Source: Cyanobacteria bacterium RM1_2_2 (GTDB lineage: Bacteria; Cyanobacteriota; Cyanobacteriia; Elainellales; Elainellaceae). Taken from it: 62,818 nt of DNA. The stretch spans positions 1 through 62,818 of the forward strand of contig JAAUQT010000007.1 in the NCBI GenBank assembly GCA_012033495.1, written 5' to 3'. The number at the start of each line of letters is the position of its first letter. Within the stretch, counting starts at the first letter, position 1. Positions 18,701 through 28,465 of this stretch are shown here, piece by piece. The notes beneath the pieces were generated by a model. That model ran no database searches. It was not told the DNA's origin and saw only the letters and a list, made by a program, of their open reading frames with translations. Both the position numbers and the translations under genes were made by a program.

Positions 18701-19329
18701 AGCGAAGTGAGTAAAACCTCAGATAAATCAAACATGGCTCGATCAAGCAATCGCAAGGAGTTATTTGCAGGGTATTAACCATCGAGCAGGCTGTCTCCCT
18801 AGGATAACCTCCGAATTTAGTTTTACGCTGTACGCAGCATTGCAAACCGGCTTTACAAGATTTTTGCAGCAGTCTTGCTTTGGATAGTTGCTGGGATTGG
18901 AAGGGAGGAGGCAGAGGGGAGAGAGCAGAAGGTTAGGAGAATGGGGAGGATAGGGAGTGAAGGAAAATACGGTAACACTTAGGCTGTAGGGATTGCGTCA
19001 GCCTGCAATCTGTTCTTGGCGTTAAAATGCTGCCGTGAGACAGTTGTAGCGGTTGATTAATGCTCGAATCACCAGCGCTATCGATGCCACATTTTGGGTA
19101 AAGTGACATTTTGGGTAAAGTGACAGGTTGGGTAAAGTGACAGGCAAAGTTAACAGGTCAAAAGTTATCCCATTAAAAATCCATTCCAACTCCTCAGATG
19201 CTACCTCCTGCCCTCTGTCTTTTGCTCTCTGCCTCGCCGACTCTCCTTCACTCAATCCTCAATGCCTGAGGCTGCCAAATTAGGATTCGGTCATTAAAGT
19301 AGGGTAGAGATGCCCGCTACTGAACTTCT
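18701..19329. other. intergenic region between divergent phoU and the PMT gene
   Basis: About 630 bases without a credible gene. It contains a purine-rich stretch (about 18898-18962) and a 17-bp tandem repeat (19091-19141, listed separately). A 77-codon minus-strand frame at 19022-19255 crosses the repeat and looks spurious. Confidence 0.5.
19091..19141. repeat. 17-bp tandem repeat, three copies
   Basis: ATTTTGGGTAAAGTGAC is present twice without mismatch (19091-19107, 19108-19124) and a third time with two changes at its start (19125-19141). A partial unit, AGG, continues. It lies about 190 bases upstream of the PMT glycosyltransferase start. Confidence 0.9.
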
Positions 19330-20892
19330 ATGCCGTCGATTGCCCCACCTCATACCAAATCTTCTCGTGATAATGCCCTCTGGTTTTGGATCGGGATGGC
19401 AGGAATCTTTTGTTTTTCTCTGGGTCTCAGGTTTTGGGGCCTCAGCCGTTTCAACACCCTAGTTTTTGATGAAGTGTACTATGCCAAATTTGCCAGTGCC
19501 TTCCTCAAAGGGGAAATTATCTTCACTGGGCATCCACCGCTCAGCACCTACATTGTGGCAATTGGCATTTGGTTGGGGAATCAAATGCCTTGGGGCAACG
19601 CTGACCCAAAAAATAGCCTGACGGGATTATTACTTTCACCTTTTAGCTATCGCTGGCTGAATGCGTTCACCGGATCGCTCATTCCTGTTTTAGTGGGAGC
19701 CATTGCTTACCAATTACTGCATCGACGCAGTTTTGCCCTGATTGCAGCTTTGCTGCTGGCATTGGATGGGCTGTTTTTGGTGGAATCCCGCTATGCTCTG
19801 AACAATATTTATTTGGTTTTGTTGGGATTGCTCGGACACCTGTTCTTCTTGCTGGCACTGCAAACCACTTCCTGGAAATGTTGGCTTCATCTGATTCTGT
19901 CTGGGATTGGTTTCGGTGGAGCGGCGGCAATCAAATGGAATGGCATGGGCTTTCTGTTGGGTGCGTATGGAGTCTGGGCAATTGGCTGGCTCGTGCATTG
20001 GGTTGATTTGATTCAAGCCTCGTTCAAGCCTCGTCCCAATTCTGTAAGTCCAATTCCTCGCCTTGCCCGTTCGCCGCTGTCTAACTTGCCGCAACTGCAT
20101 CTGGGACATATTTTCATTGGGCTAGCAATGGTGCCTGCTCTTACCTATTACGTCAGTTGGCTACCCTACATTCAAGTCGATCCAGGTGAGAGCAACTTTT
20201 GGCAACTGCAACTCGAAACGCTGGACTATCACAAACGGGTTGGCGGCTTGGATGCGCATCCCTACTGTTCGCTTTGGTACAGTTGGCCGCTGATGCTGCG
20301 CCCTGTTGCCTATTTCTATGAAGTGACTCAAGCAACCCAGACTGGATTACCGCCCGTCAACCCGCCGTTGCCATCAGGTGGCAAAGAAATTATCTATGAT
20401 GTTCACGCAATGGGAAACCCGATTCTCTGGTGGTTTTCGACGGCAGCAGTGCTGATTTTTGCATTCTTACTCTTGCTGCGGCTTTGGCAAAGCATCTCTC
20501 AATCGGTTCAGTTTGCCTCGTCTCAAGCCTCGTCTCAAGTGCCTTCTCAGTCAACGGCTGTTACAGGTCAGCCCCAGTCAGTTTCAGCCCTTTACACTTG
20601 GGTGATGGCGTATTTGCTGGTCAACTGGGCAGCTAATTTTTTGCCCTGGGTACGAGTGACGCGCTGCTTGTTCATCTATCACTATATGGAGTCTTTGATT
20701 TTTGCCATCCTGCTGCTAGCGCTGCTGCTCGATCGATGGCTGGGAGGCAATCGGTCTTGGCAAAAAACCGCAGCCGTGACGGTGATCGGGCTAATTTTGA
20801 TCGGCTTTGTTTTTTGGCTGCCGCTCTACTTGGGCCTGCCCCTCTCACCCGAAGCGCTACAGCTACGTCGGTGGTTGCCTTCTTGGGTTTAA
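19330..20892 (+). CDS. phospholipid carrier-dependent glycosyltransferase, PMT family
   Basis: A 520-residue polytopic membrane protein of the GT-C fold, dolichyl-phosphate-mannose protein mannosyltransferase type. About ten hydrophobic helices are visible. The first periplasmic loop carries the catalytic acidic motif VFDEVYYAKFA followed by GHPPLSTYIVAIG. A second conserved region reads WNGMGFLLGAYGV. Members transfer a sugar from a polyprenyl-phosphate carrier to a protein or lipid on the outer face of the membrane; donor and acceptor are not known here. A stretch of repeated SSQ/PSQ residues (about 390-415) forms a variable loop. It ends 4 bases before the convergent trmB. Confidence 0.87.
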   Translation: MPSIAPPHTKSSRDNALWFWIGMAGIFCFSLGLRFWGLSRFNTLVFDEVYYAKFASAFLKGEIIFTGHPPLSTYIVAIGIWLGNQMPWGNADPKNSLTGLLLSPFSYRWLNAFTGSLIPVLVGAIAYQLLHRRSFALIAALLLALDGLFLVESRYALNNIYLVLLGLLGHLFFLLALQTTSWKCWLHLILSGIGFGGAAAIKWNGMGFLLGAYGVWAIGWLVHWVDLIQASFKPRPNSVSPIPRLARSPLSNLPQLHLGHIFIGLAMVPALTYYVSWLPYIQVDPGESNFWQLQLETLDYHKRVGGLDAHPYCSLWYSWPLMLRPVAYFYEVTQATQTGLPPVNPPLPSGGKEIIYDVHAMGNPILWWFSTAAVLIFAFLLLLRLWQSISQSVQFASSQASSQVPSQSTAVTGQPQSVSALYTWVMAYLLVNWAANFLPWVRVTRCLFIYHYMESLIFAILLLALLLDRWLGGNRSWQKTAAVTVIGLILIGFVFWLPLYLGLPLSPEALQLRRWLPSWV

Positions 20893-20896
20893 GCGC

Positions 20897-21526
20897 TTAC
20901 TTCGTAAACATCGCCCGATACACAGGTAAACCTCTGCTTAAGGTAGACTGCTCCCGCTCGGTCGGCACTGGTAGCGGATTCGTGGGCAGCCATTCGGGTT
21001 CTTGCCTGGTAAAAATTGGCTGAGCCTGAAATCGTTCGCACATTTCTATTGCTACAGCTTCTACATCCGATTGCAGCAACACGAATCCTTCGGGCGCTAG
21101 AAATTCTGCCAGCAAATCAACCATTTCTGGTTGAACCACTCGCCGTTTTTGATGCCGCTGCTTGAACCAAGGATCGGGAAATTGAATCGTAACTTGTTTC
21201 AATCTATTTGGTGGTAAAGACTGCAACAGCGGACGGAGTGCGCTATTGGCGTTGCAAAAAATGTAGTGTAGGTTGGTTAACCCCAAATCTGTGCGCCACT
21301 GAAGCGCCTGCATCACCAACGGCTCACGAATTTCTAAGCCCAGAAAATTCCAGTCTGGCTGCTGTTGAGCCATATTCAGCAGAAAGTGTCCGCGCCCACA
21401 GCCAATATCCAGGTGTAGCGGCTGCATCAGGTTAGGGTAGATTTCTTTCCAGACTGGGAGTTCAGGCGACTGCTGATATTTCTGACTCAGAGGGTTGACA
21501 TGCTGACGCACTCGAACAATTGCCAA
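20897..21526 (-). CDS. trmB: tRNA (guanine-N7-)-methyltransferase
   Basis: A 209-residue SAM-dependent methyltransferase that makes m7G at position 46 of the tRNA variable loop. SAM binding is by LDIGCGRGHFLLNMA and the acidic end of strand 2 (GLEIREP). The signature FPDPWFKQRHQKRRVVQPE carries the catalytic Asp and the tRNA-binding basic residues. The C-terminal TEREQSTLSRGLPVYRAMF segment is typical. The length is normal. The start is TTG or ATG at 21526 (MAIVRVRQHVNPLS), consistent with homologues. Confidence 0.95.
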   Translation of the reverse strand: MAIVRVRQHVNPLSQKYQQSPELPVWKEIYPNLMQPLHLDIGCGRGHFLLNMAQQQPDWNFLGLEIREPLVMQALQWRTDLGLTNLHYIFCNANSALRPLLQSLPPNRLKQVTIQFPDPWFKQRHQKRRVVQPEMVDLLAEFLAPEGFVLLQSDVEAVAIEMCERFQAQPIFTRQEPEWLPTNPLPVPTEREQSTLSRGLPVYRAMFTK

Positions 21527-21605
21527 TCGTAAACCTCTCTTTTCGCTTCAGCCTACGATCTTAGCGCCCTAAGGATCGTGGATTTAATCAATCCGTCAAC
21601 TGTAC

Positions 21606-21663
21606 GGGCGGGTTGAGCAGATCAATGGGCATCCGGCAATCGATTTGACCGCAAAACCCGCCC
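21606..21663. repeat. GGGCRGGTTT palindromic intergenic element, copy 1
   Basis: GGGCGGGTT (21606-21614) and AACCCGCCC (21655-21663) are perfect inverted arms around a 40-bp AT-richer centre. This type of element is widespread between cyanobacterial genes. Related copies are at 39225 and 60071. The rest of 21527-21947 holds no gene. Confidence 0.75.
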
Positions 21664-21947
21664 CTTCCCACTATGGAACTTATTTAATCCCCATTCCTAA
21701 GCAGGACTTACTGCTCATTGAGTCCTACAGTAAGATGCGGGTTCAGGAGGCGGGAGCAAAAGTGCATTAAAACTGCAAATTGAAACTGCAAGGACTTTGA
21801 ACCTCAATATTTGAGCCTCTCCACAAAAAGTGCGACAGTAGAGAATAGGGTGAGCAAAATCAAATTTAAAGCTTCAGTACTGGTTTCTACTTTTGCTAAT
21901 TCTTCTAATCCCTCATTCTTTCAACTTAAAAGCTAAATCCTTGCACC

Positions 21948-23066
21948 ATGACTTTTAGGTTCCGCTTTGCGATTCTTAGCGATCCCCACATCGCTCTACC
22001 TCATACAATCTGGGATCACCCTAGCCGCTTTCATCTGGTAGAAATTAGCATTCCAGCGTTAGAGGCAGTTCTTGAGCGGTTAAGCCATCTCGATCTAGAT
22101 TTCTTGCTGATTCCTGGCGACCTAACGCAACATGGCGAACGCGAAAATCATGTTTGGCTCGCTCAACGCTTGGCGCAACTGCCCTATCCTACTTATGTGG
22201 TGCCTGGCAACCATGACATTGTAGAACGCGATGCTACTGAACATACAATTGGACTGAGAGACTTTCCGCGCTATTACGAAAAATTCGGCTACAGCAATCC
22301 AGAGCAACCTTACTACACCTGTGAAGTCCTGCCGGGAGTGCAATTGATCGGATTAAACTCAAACGGTTTTGACCGTGAAGGCAAACAATTCCGGTCGGGA
22401 TACTTAGATCAGCAGCAGTTGCAGTGGTTGCAGCAAGTTTTGGCGGCGGCACAAGATAAGATCCTACTTGTGATGCTGCACCACAATGTTTTGGAGCATC
22501 TGCCAGGACAGGCTAATAGCCATTTGGGTTGTCGATACATGCTAGAAAACAGATCAGATCTCCTGCCGCTTTTACAAGAAGCTGGGGTTCAGTTGCTGTT
22601 CACAGGACATCTGCATGTGCAAGATGTAGCCCAGATGCAGAACTTGTATGAAATAACGACGGGATCGCTGGTTAGCTATCCCCATCCCTATCGGGTTCTA
22701 GAGTTTCAGCAGGATGAGCAAGGCAGCCGCAGCCTGCGGATTGAGTCGGGTCGAGTGACGCAAGTTCCAGATTGGCCGGATTTATTGCACGCCTCACGGG
22801 AATGGATGGGGGATCGCTCTTTGCCATTTATGCTGAAGTTGTTAGCCCAATCTTCGTTAGGTTTGTCGATGGAAACTGCTGAGCAACTCGCACCTCACTT
22901 GCGCTATTTCTGGGCGGATATTGCGAACGGAGATGCCATCTTTGACTTTCCTCATCTGCCGCCCACAGTTCAAGCGTTTCTCGCTCCTTTTGGCGCAATT
23001 GATGCTGAAGGTAAGGTGCAGCAGGTCGATAACTTTGCGACTCTATGGCTGCAATCATCAAGATGA
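21948..23066 (+). CDS. calcineurin-like metallophosphoesterase
   Basis: A 372-residue cytoplasmic protein with all five blocks of the binuclear metallophosphoesterase fold. These are LSDPHIA (residues about 9-15), PGDLTQHGE, GNHD, MLHHN and GHLHVQ. The fold resembles CpdA/Icc cAMP phosphodiesterases and related 3',5'-cyclic nucleotide or nucleotide-sugar hydrolases; the substrate cannot be assigned. The region after residue 260 is a helical extension not shared with CpdA. The start is ATG 21948. It lies just upstream of the str operon but is separated from it by a promoter. Confidence 0.87.
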   Translation: MTFRFRFAILSDPHIALPHTIWDHPSRFHLVEISIPALEAVLERLSHLDLDFLLIPGDLTQHGERENHVWLAQRLAQLPYPTYVVPGNHDIVERDATEHTIGLRDFPRYYEKFGYSNPEQPYYTCEVLPGVQLIGLNSNGFDREGKQFRSGYLDQQQLQWLQQVLAAAQDKILLVMLHHNVLEHLPGQANSHLGCRYMLENRSDLLPLLQEAGVQLLFTGHLHVQDVAQMQNLYEITTGSLVSYPHPYRVLEFQQDEQGSRSLRIESGRVTQVPDWPDLLHASREWMGDRSLPFMLKLLAQSSLGLSMETAEQLAPHLRYFWADIANGDAIFDFPHLPPTVQAFLAPFGAIDAEGKVQQVDNFATLWLQSSR

Positions 23067-23160
23067 GTTTGATAAATGAATTTAATTGAGTTCTTCTGCT
23101 TACCTCATCAAAAGTCTTTTATCCTGTCCAGCAATCGTACCATCACATAAAAAACACAAA

Positions 23161-23190
23161 TTGACAGACATCCATTAAAATCGGTATAGT
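23161..23190 (+). promoter_or_regulatory. sigma-70 promoter of the str operon
   Basis: A perfect -35 hexamer TTGACA (23161-23166), an 18-base spacer and the -10 hexamer TATAGT (23185-23190) lie about 60 bases upstream of rpsL. Transcription would begin near 23197 and leave a leader of about 55 bases. Confidence 0.8.
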
Positions 23191-23251
23191 TAGAGACTGT
23201 GAAAACTTAAGGTTAGTCAGCCCGTTTCGGGAGTAAAGTTTATCCTAACTC

Positions 23252-23635
23252 ATGCCAACTATTCAGCAGCTTATCCACACCGAACGCCAAAAGGCGAAAA
23301 AGAAAACGAAATCTCCGGCTCTCAAGAGTTGTCCTCAGCGTCGAGGCGTTTGCACCAGGGTGTACACAACGACTCCAAAGAAGCCGAACTCTGCCCTGCG
23401 CAAAGTTGCAAGGGTTCGCCTCACCTCTGGGTTTGAGGTAACTGCCTACATTCCTGGGATTGGTCATAATCTCCAAGAACACTCGGTCGTTATGATTCGA
23501 GGTGGACGGGTGAAAGATCTGCCCGGCGTTCGCTACCATATTATTCGCGGTACGTTGGATACCGCTGGAGTGAAAGATCGAAAGCAGGGGCGCTCAAAAT
23601 ATGGCGCAAAGCGACCTAAGCCAGCCGCTAAGTAG
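23252..23635 (+). CDS. rpsL: 30S ribosomal protein S12
   Basis: A 127-residue small-subunit protein at the decoding centre. The conserved core [12 protein letters not shown] and the [12 protein letters not shown] loop are present. The lysines altered in streptomycin-resistant mutants of other bacteria are wild type. The C-terminal [16 protein letters not shown] segment is intact. It is the first gene of the operon rpsL-rpsG-fusA-tuf, driven by the promoter at 23161. Confidence 0.98.
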   Translation: MPTIQQLIHTERQKAKKKTKSPALKSCPQRRGVCTRVYTTTPKKPNSALRKVARVRLTSGFEVTAYIPGIGHNLQEHSVVMIRGGRVKDLPGVRYHIIRGTLDTAGVKDRKQGRSKYGAKRPKPAAK

Positions 23636-23888
23636 TTCTGCTCGGCAACTCGACTAAATTTCTGCGATTGTTTGAATTGATTGCTGAAGTCTGAACTGCT
23701 TGAATTTTCTAGACCCTGCGAAAGGGTATTGTTGTTCACTCTGCTCATTATGGTGATAGTGATTCCATGGGTTTCGCTATCGCTTTGTAGCTGAAATCTC
23801 TATTCGGTGATCTGTCGATGCTGTCCAAAGCAAGCTCACTGCACTGTTTTATCTTACTCAAACATCTGTTACCAAAGGTTTAGTTACC

Positions 23889-24359
23889 ATGTCCCGTCGA
23901 ACTGCTGCTCAAAAACGTTCGGTTGCACCTGACCCTGTCTACAACAGCAGATTGGTCAGCATGATTGTGTCTCGTCTCATGTCGTCTGGTAAAAAGTCTG
24001 TTGCGTATAGCATTGTCTACGATGCCTTCAAGCTTGTGGAAGAACGCACCAGCTCCGACCCACTGGAACTCTTCGAGCGTGCAGTCAAAAATGCGACTCC
24101 CTTAGTAGAGGTGAAAGCAAGACGGGTTGGTGGTGCTACCTATCAGGTGCCGATGGAAGTTCGTTCTGATCGAGGTATTGCGTTGGCGCTGCGCTGGTTG
24201 ACTCAGTATTCAAGACAAAGATCGGGACGCACCATGGCAGGTAAATTGGCGAACGAGTTGATGGATGCGGCGAATGAAACGGGGAGCACAATTCGTAAGC
24301 GTGAAGAAACTCACCGCATGGCCGAAGCAAACAAGGCTTTTGCTCACTACCGTTACTAA
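23889..24359 (+). CDS. rpsG: 30S ribosomal protein S7
   Basis: A 156-residue primary 16S rRNA-binding protein of the 30S head; it nucleates 3'-domain assembly and sits near the E site. The N-terminal [20 protein letters not shown] and the [15 protein letters not shown] segment are typical. It follows rpsL after a 253-base spacer that contains a weak stem-loop (ACCCT/AGGGT at 23713-23727) followed by a U-rich stretch, possibly a partial attenuator. In E. coli S7 regulates this operon by translation repression; whether this holds here is unknown. Confidence 0.98.
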   Translation: MSRRTAAQKRSVAPDPVYNSRLVSMIVSRLMSSGKKSVAYSIVYDAFKLVEERTSSDPLELFERAVKNATPLVEVKARRVGGATYQVPMEVRSDRGIALALRWLTQYSRQRSGRTMAGKLANELMDAANETGSTIRKREETHRMAEANKAFAHYRY

Positions 24360-24456
24360 ATTTGCGAAAGCCGCATCTGGACTAGAGATAAAAAGTATAG
24401 AATCTTAACAGATGCAGTAGCATATAGGACTGCAGCTGAAGCTTAAGGAGGTCGCT

Positions 24457-26577
24457 GTGGCACGTAATATCCCGCTAGATCGGGTACGTAATATTGGAAT
24501 TGCTGCTCATATTGACGCAGGTAAAACTACAACAACAGAGCGAATTCTGTATTACTCTGGCGTTGTTCACAAAATTGGGGAAGTCCACGAGGGAACTGCT
24601 GTAACCGACTGGATGGAGCAGGAGCGGGAACGGGGTATTACGATTACTGCTGCTGCCATTAGTACATCCTGGACGCGACGCGATCCGAAAAATCCAACCC
24701 AACCGATGCCAGAAGCGCTCGAGCATCGGATCAATATTATTGATACACCTGGCCATGTGGACTTTACGATTGAAGTCGAGCGTTCAATGCGGGTTCTAGA
24801 CGGCGTGATTGCGGTCTTTTGCTCGGTCGGTGGCGTGCAGCCTCAATCTGAAACAGTTTGGCGACAGGCTGATCGCTATCACGTGCCTCGGATTGCCTTT
24901 GTGAACAAGATGGATCGCATGGGTGCGAACTTCTTTAAGGTGTATGGGCAGCTGCGGGATCGGTTGCGGGCGAATGCAGTCCCGGTTCAAATTCCGATTG
25001 GGGCAGAAGAAGGCTTCCAGGGAATTGTGGATTTAGTCCGCATGAAAGCCTATGTCTACGCCAACGATATCGGCACTGACATCCAGGTGATGGAAATTCC
25101 TGCTGACTTACAAGCGATGGCAGATGAATATCGCCTCAAATTGGTTGAGTCAGTTGCCGAAGTTGACGATAACCTGATCGAAAAATATCTGGGTGGGGAA
25201 GACCTCACTGAAGCAGAAATTCGTCATGCTCTGCGCAAAGGCACGATCGAAGGCAAAATTGTCCCTGTCCTTTGCGGTTCTGCCTTCAAAAACAAAGGGG
25301 TGCAGCAATTGCTGGATGCGGTTGTTGACTACCTGCCTTCGCCTACAGAGGTGCCTCCTATTCAGGGCACGCTACCTGATGGGAGTGTTGCAGTTCGCCA
25401 TGCAAGTGATACTGAGCCGTTTTCTGCTCTGGCATTCAAAATCATGGCTGATCCCTACGGTCGCCTAACCTTTATTCGCGTCTATTCTGGAGTGCTGACT
25501 AAGGGTAGCTATGCCTACAACGCTAGCAAGGGCAAGAAAGAGCGGATTTCTCGTTTGATCGTACTAAAAGCAGACGACCGCCAGGAGGTTGACGAACTGC
25601 GGGCAGGCGATTTAGGAGCAGCTCTAGGCTTGAAGGATACCTTCACAGGTGATACCCTCTGCGATGAATCAACGCCCATTATTCTGGAATCTTTGTTTGT
25701 TCCTGAACCCGTCATTTCGGTAGCAGTTGAACCTAAGACAAAGCAGGATATGGAGAAGCTGTCTAAGGCGCTCCAAGCTCTGTCAGAGGAAGACCCAACG
25801 TTCCGGGTTAGTGTTGATCCCGAAACGAACCAAACGGTAATTGCTGGCATGGGTGAACTGCATTTGGACATCCTGGTTGACCGTATGAAGCGGGAATACA
25901 AGGTTGAAGCCAATGTTGGTGCACCCCAGGTGGCATACCGGGAGACGGTTCGTAAGCCCGTTCGAGCCGAGGGTAAGTTTGTCCGTCAAAGTGGTGGCAA
26001 GGGACAATATGGTCACGTTGTGATTCAGCTAGAGCCAGGCGATGTGGGCAGCGGCTTCGAGTTCGTCTCTAAGATTGTGGGTGGTACAGTTCCGAAGGAA
26101 TATATTGGGCCGGCCGAGCAAGGGATGAAAGAAGCCTGTGAATCTGGCATCTTGGCAGGCTATCCGGTGATTGACTTGAAGGTCACGATGGTCGATGGTT
26201 CGTATCACGATGTAGACTCTTCAGAAATGGCTTTCAAAATTGCTGGCTCAATGGCGATTAAGGAAGCTGTGATGAAGGCTTCACCTGTTCTACTTGAGCC
26301 GATGATGAAGGTTGAAGTTGAAGTTCCTGAGGATTTTATCGGGAACGTCATTGGAGACTTAAACTCTCGTCGGGGTCAAATTGAAGGGCAGGATACTGAG
26401 CAGGGAGTTGCTAAGGTCACTGCAAAAGTGCCTTTAGCAGAAATGTTTGGGTATGCAACTGACATTCGGTCTAAAACCCAGGGTCGGGGCATATTCACGA
26501 TGGAGTTTAGCCACTATGAGGAAGTTCCTCGTAACGTGGCTGAAACCATCATTGCGAAGAGCAAAGGGAACGCATAG
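24457..26577 (+). CDS. fusA: elongation factor G
   Basis: A 706-residue translational GTPase that drives translocation and, with RRF, ribosome recycling. The G motifs are [15 protein letters not shown] (G1), RGITITAAA (G2/switch I), DTPGHVDF (G3) and NKMDR (G4). Domains II to V follow in the normal order, ending with the [16 protein letters not shown] region. The start is GTG 24457, preceded at optimal distance by AAGGAGG (from about 24446). tuf begins 26 bases after its stop. Confidence 0.98.
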   Translation: MARNIPLDRVRNIGIAAHIDAGKTTTTERILYYSGVVHKIGEVHEGTAVTDWMEQERERGITITAAAISTSWTRRDPKNPTQPMPEALEHRINIIDTPGHVDFTIEVERSMRVLDGVIAVFCSVGGVQPQSETVWRQADRYHVPRIAFVNKMDRMGANFFKVYGQLRDRLRANAVPVQIPIGAEEGFQGIVDLVRMKAYVYANDIGTDIQVMEIPADLQAMADEYRLKLVESVAEVDDNLIEKYLGGEDLTEAEIRHALRKGTIEGKIVPVLCGSAFKNKGVQQLLDAVVDYLPSPTEVPPIQGTLPDGSVAVRHASDTEPFSALAFKIMADPYGRLTFIRVYSGVLTKGSYAYNASKGKKERISRLIVLKADDRQEVDELRAGDLGAALGLKDTFTGDTLCDESTPIILESLFVPEPVISVAVEPKTKQDMEKLSKALQALSEEDPTFRVSVDPETNQTVIAGMGELHLDILVDRMKREYKVEANVGAPQVAYRETVRKPVRAEGKFVRQSGGKGQYGHVVIQLEPGDVGSGFEFVSKIVGGTVPKEYIGPAEQGMKEACESGILAGYPVIDLKVTMVDGSYHDVDSSEMAFKIAGSMAIKEAVMKASPVLLEPMMKVEVEVPEDFIGNVIGDLNSRRGQIEGQDTEQGVAKVTAKVPLAEMFGYATDIRSKTQGRGIFTMEFSHYEEVPRNVAETIIAKSKGNA

Positions 26578-26603
26578 TCAGTAAATGAGGAACGAATAGA
26601 TAC

Positions 26604-27832
26604 ATGGCACGCGCAAAATTTGAACGGACAAACCTCACGTTAACATCGGTACAGTTGGTCACGTTGACCACGGTAAAACGACTTTGACCGCTGCAATCAC
26701 GATGACGCTGTCGGCTCTAGGTCAAGCTCAAGCCCGCAAATATGATGAGATTGATGCCGCGCCTGAAGAGAAGGCTCGTGGTATCACTATCAACACGGCG
26801 CACGTTGAGTACGAAACCGAAAATCGCCACTATGCGCACGTAGACTGCCCTGGACACGCTGACTATGTGAAGAACATGATCACGGGTGCTGCTCAGATGG
26901 ATGGTGCCATTCTTGTGGTAGCTGCAACTGATGGTGCGATGCCTCAAACCCGCGAGCACATTCTGCTGGCAAAGCAGGTCGGCGTTCCTAGCATTGTGGT
27001 TTTTCTAAACAAGATTGACCAGGTTGATGATGAAGAACTGCTAGAACTGGTTGAGTTAGAGCTGCGGGAACTGTTGAGCAGCTACGATTTTCCGGGTGAT
27101 GACTTGCCGATTGTTCGAGGCTCTGGCTTAATGGCACTGGAAGCAATGGTCAAGAATCCGAAGACCAAGCGGGGCGAGAACGAGTGGGTTGACAAAATCT
27201 ACGAACTGATGGATGCCGTTGACTCTTTCATTCCGACCCCAGAGCGCGATGTGGACAAGCCGTTCTTGATGGCAGTTGAAGATGTATTTACGATTACAGG
27301 TCGTGGTACAGTCGCCACCGGACGGATTGAGCGCGGCAAGATTAAGATCAACGAAACAGTTGAGTTAGTGGGTATCCGTGAAACCCGCAGCACTGCTGTA
27401 ACGGGAATCGAGATGTTTAAGAAGAGCCTTGACGAAGGTTTGGCAGGTGATAACGCTGGCTTGCTGCTTCGTGGTCTTAAGAAGGAAGACATTGAGCGTG
27501 GCATGGTACTTGCTAAGCCAGGTTCGATCAAGCCTCACACTCAGTTTGAGGGTGAAGTTTACGTTCTAACTGAGAAGGAAGGCGGTCGTAAAACCCCATT
27601 CTTCGCAGGATATAAGCCTCAGTTCTATGTGCGCACTACCGATGTGACTGGAACCATCAAAGCTTTTACCGCAGATGATGGCTCTGACGCTGAAATGGTG
27701 ATGCCGGGCGACCGGATCAAAGTGACTGTTGAATTGATCAACGCGATTGCCATTGAGCAGGGAATGCGCTTTGCAATCCGCGAAGGTGGCCGCACAATCG
27801 GTGCAGGTGTCGTTTCCAAAATTGTCAAGTAG
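26604..27832 (+). CDS. tuf: elongation factor Tu, frameshifted near the N terminus
   Basis: EF-Tu, the GTPase that delivers aminoacyl-tRNA to the ribosome. ATG 26604 opens MARAKFER, the expected start. The frame is then lost at the A run 26630-26632: one more A would give the normal [21 protein letters not shown]. From 26684 onward the chain is intact to the C terminus ([19 protein letters not shown]). It includes [16 protein letters not shown] and the three-domain layout. Corrected length is about 409 residues. EF-Tu is indispensable and the rest is perfectly conserved, so a sequencing error is far more likely than a real mutation. It is the fourth gene of the str operon. Confidence 0.95.
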
Positions 27833-27855
27833 TTCAAAGACTTGACCTGTGATTG

Positions 27856-27893
27856 AATTCAGCAGTCTAATTGACAAGGCTGCTGAATTTTAT
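27856..27893 (+). terminator. stem-loop terminator after tuf
   Basis: Perfect 10-bp stem AATTCAGCAG (27856-27865) and CTGCTGAATT (27880-27889) with a 14-base loop, followed by TTATC. It lies 23 bases after the tuf stop and before rpsJ. It may partly uncouple rpsJ from the operon, since the U-tract is short. Confidence 0.7.
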
Positions 27894-27986
27894 CGCTCTC
27901 CTTTTCCCTAGCTCCTGCCCTCAGTTCACAAGACCATAAGCTGAACCTAGACAACTTACGAATTCTCAAAACATCACGAAAATCAA

Positions 27987-28304
27987 ATGGCAACCATTCA
28001 GCAACAAAAAATCCGCATTCGTCTCAAAGCGTTTGACCGTCGGCTATTGGATACTTCCTGTGAAAAGATTGTTGAGACGGCGAACCGCACCAACGCCACT
28101 GCAATTGGCCCAATTCCTTTGCCAACAAAGCGCCGTATTTACTGCGTTTTGCGCTCGCCTCACGTCGATAAGGACTCCCGCGAACACTTTGAAACTCGCA
28201 CCCATCGCCGTATTATTGACATCTATCAACCTTCATCCAAGACGATTGACGCATTGATGAAGCTAGATCTACCGGCTGGTGTCGATATTGAAGTTAAACT
28301 TTAG
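27987..28304 (+). CDS. rpsJ: 30S ribosomal protein S10
   Basis: A 105-residue protein of the 30S head, also NusE in transcription antitermination. The segments [42 protein letters not shown] and [12 protein letters not shown] are diagnostic. In cyanobacteria rpsJ follows tuf rather than leading the S10 operon, as here. It stands 154 bases after tuf beyond a stem-loop. Confidence 0.98.
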   Translation: MATIQQQKIRIRLKAFDRRLLDTSCEKIVETANRTNATAIGPIPLPTKRRIYCVLRSPHVDKDSREHFETRTHRRIIDIYQPSSKTIDALMKLDLPAGVDIEVKL

Positions 28305-28343
28305 GCGAATCCTAGAAGCAAATTCCCACTTTGGGGCGGGATG

Positions 28344-28411
28344 CCATTCATGATGCGATAAACTATTAAGAGTAGTTACAAGTTGTGACTACTCTGCTCA
28401 TCATTGAATGG
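28344..28411. promoter_or_regulatory. nested palindrome upstream of the LON-domain gene
   Basis: The inner dyad at 28369-28395 reads AGAGTAGTTACAAG then TTGTGACTACTCT: 12 of 13 pairs match. The outer arms CCATTCATGATG (28344-28355) and CATCATTGAATGG (28399-28411) also pair, with a one-base bulge. No U-tract follows, which argues against a plain terminator. It could be an operator, a processing hairpin or a repeat; only one copy is in the window. Confidence 0.6.
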
Positions 28412-28465
28412 ATTACTCAGTGGTGTTCCATCGTGTTGCTTAACTCTACAGGGCGTTGAAGCATA

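Noticed and set aside
19022..19255. 77-codon minus-strand frame
   Set aside because: It crosses a 17-bp tandem repeat and a low-complexity stretch; no ribosome-binding site was seen.
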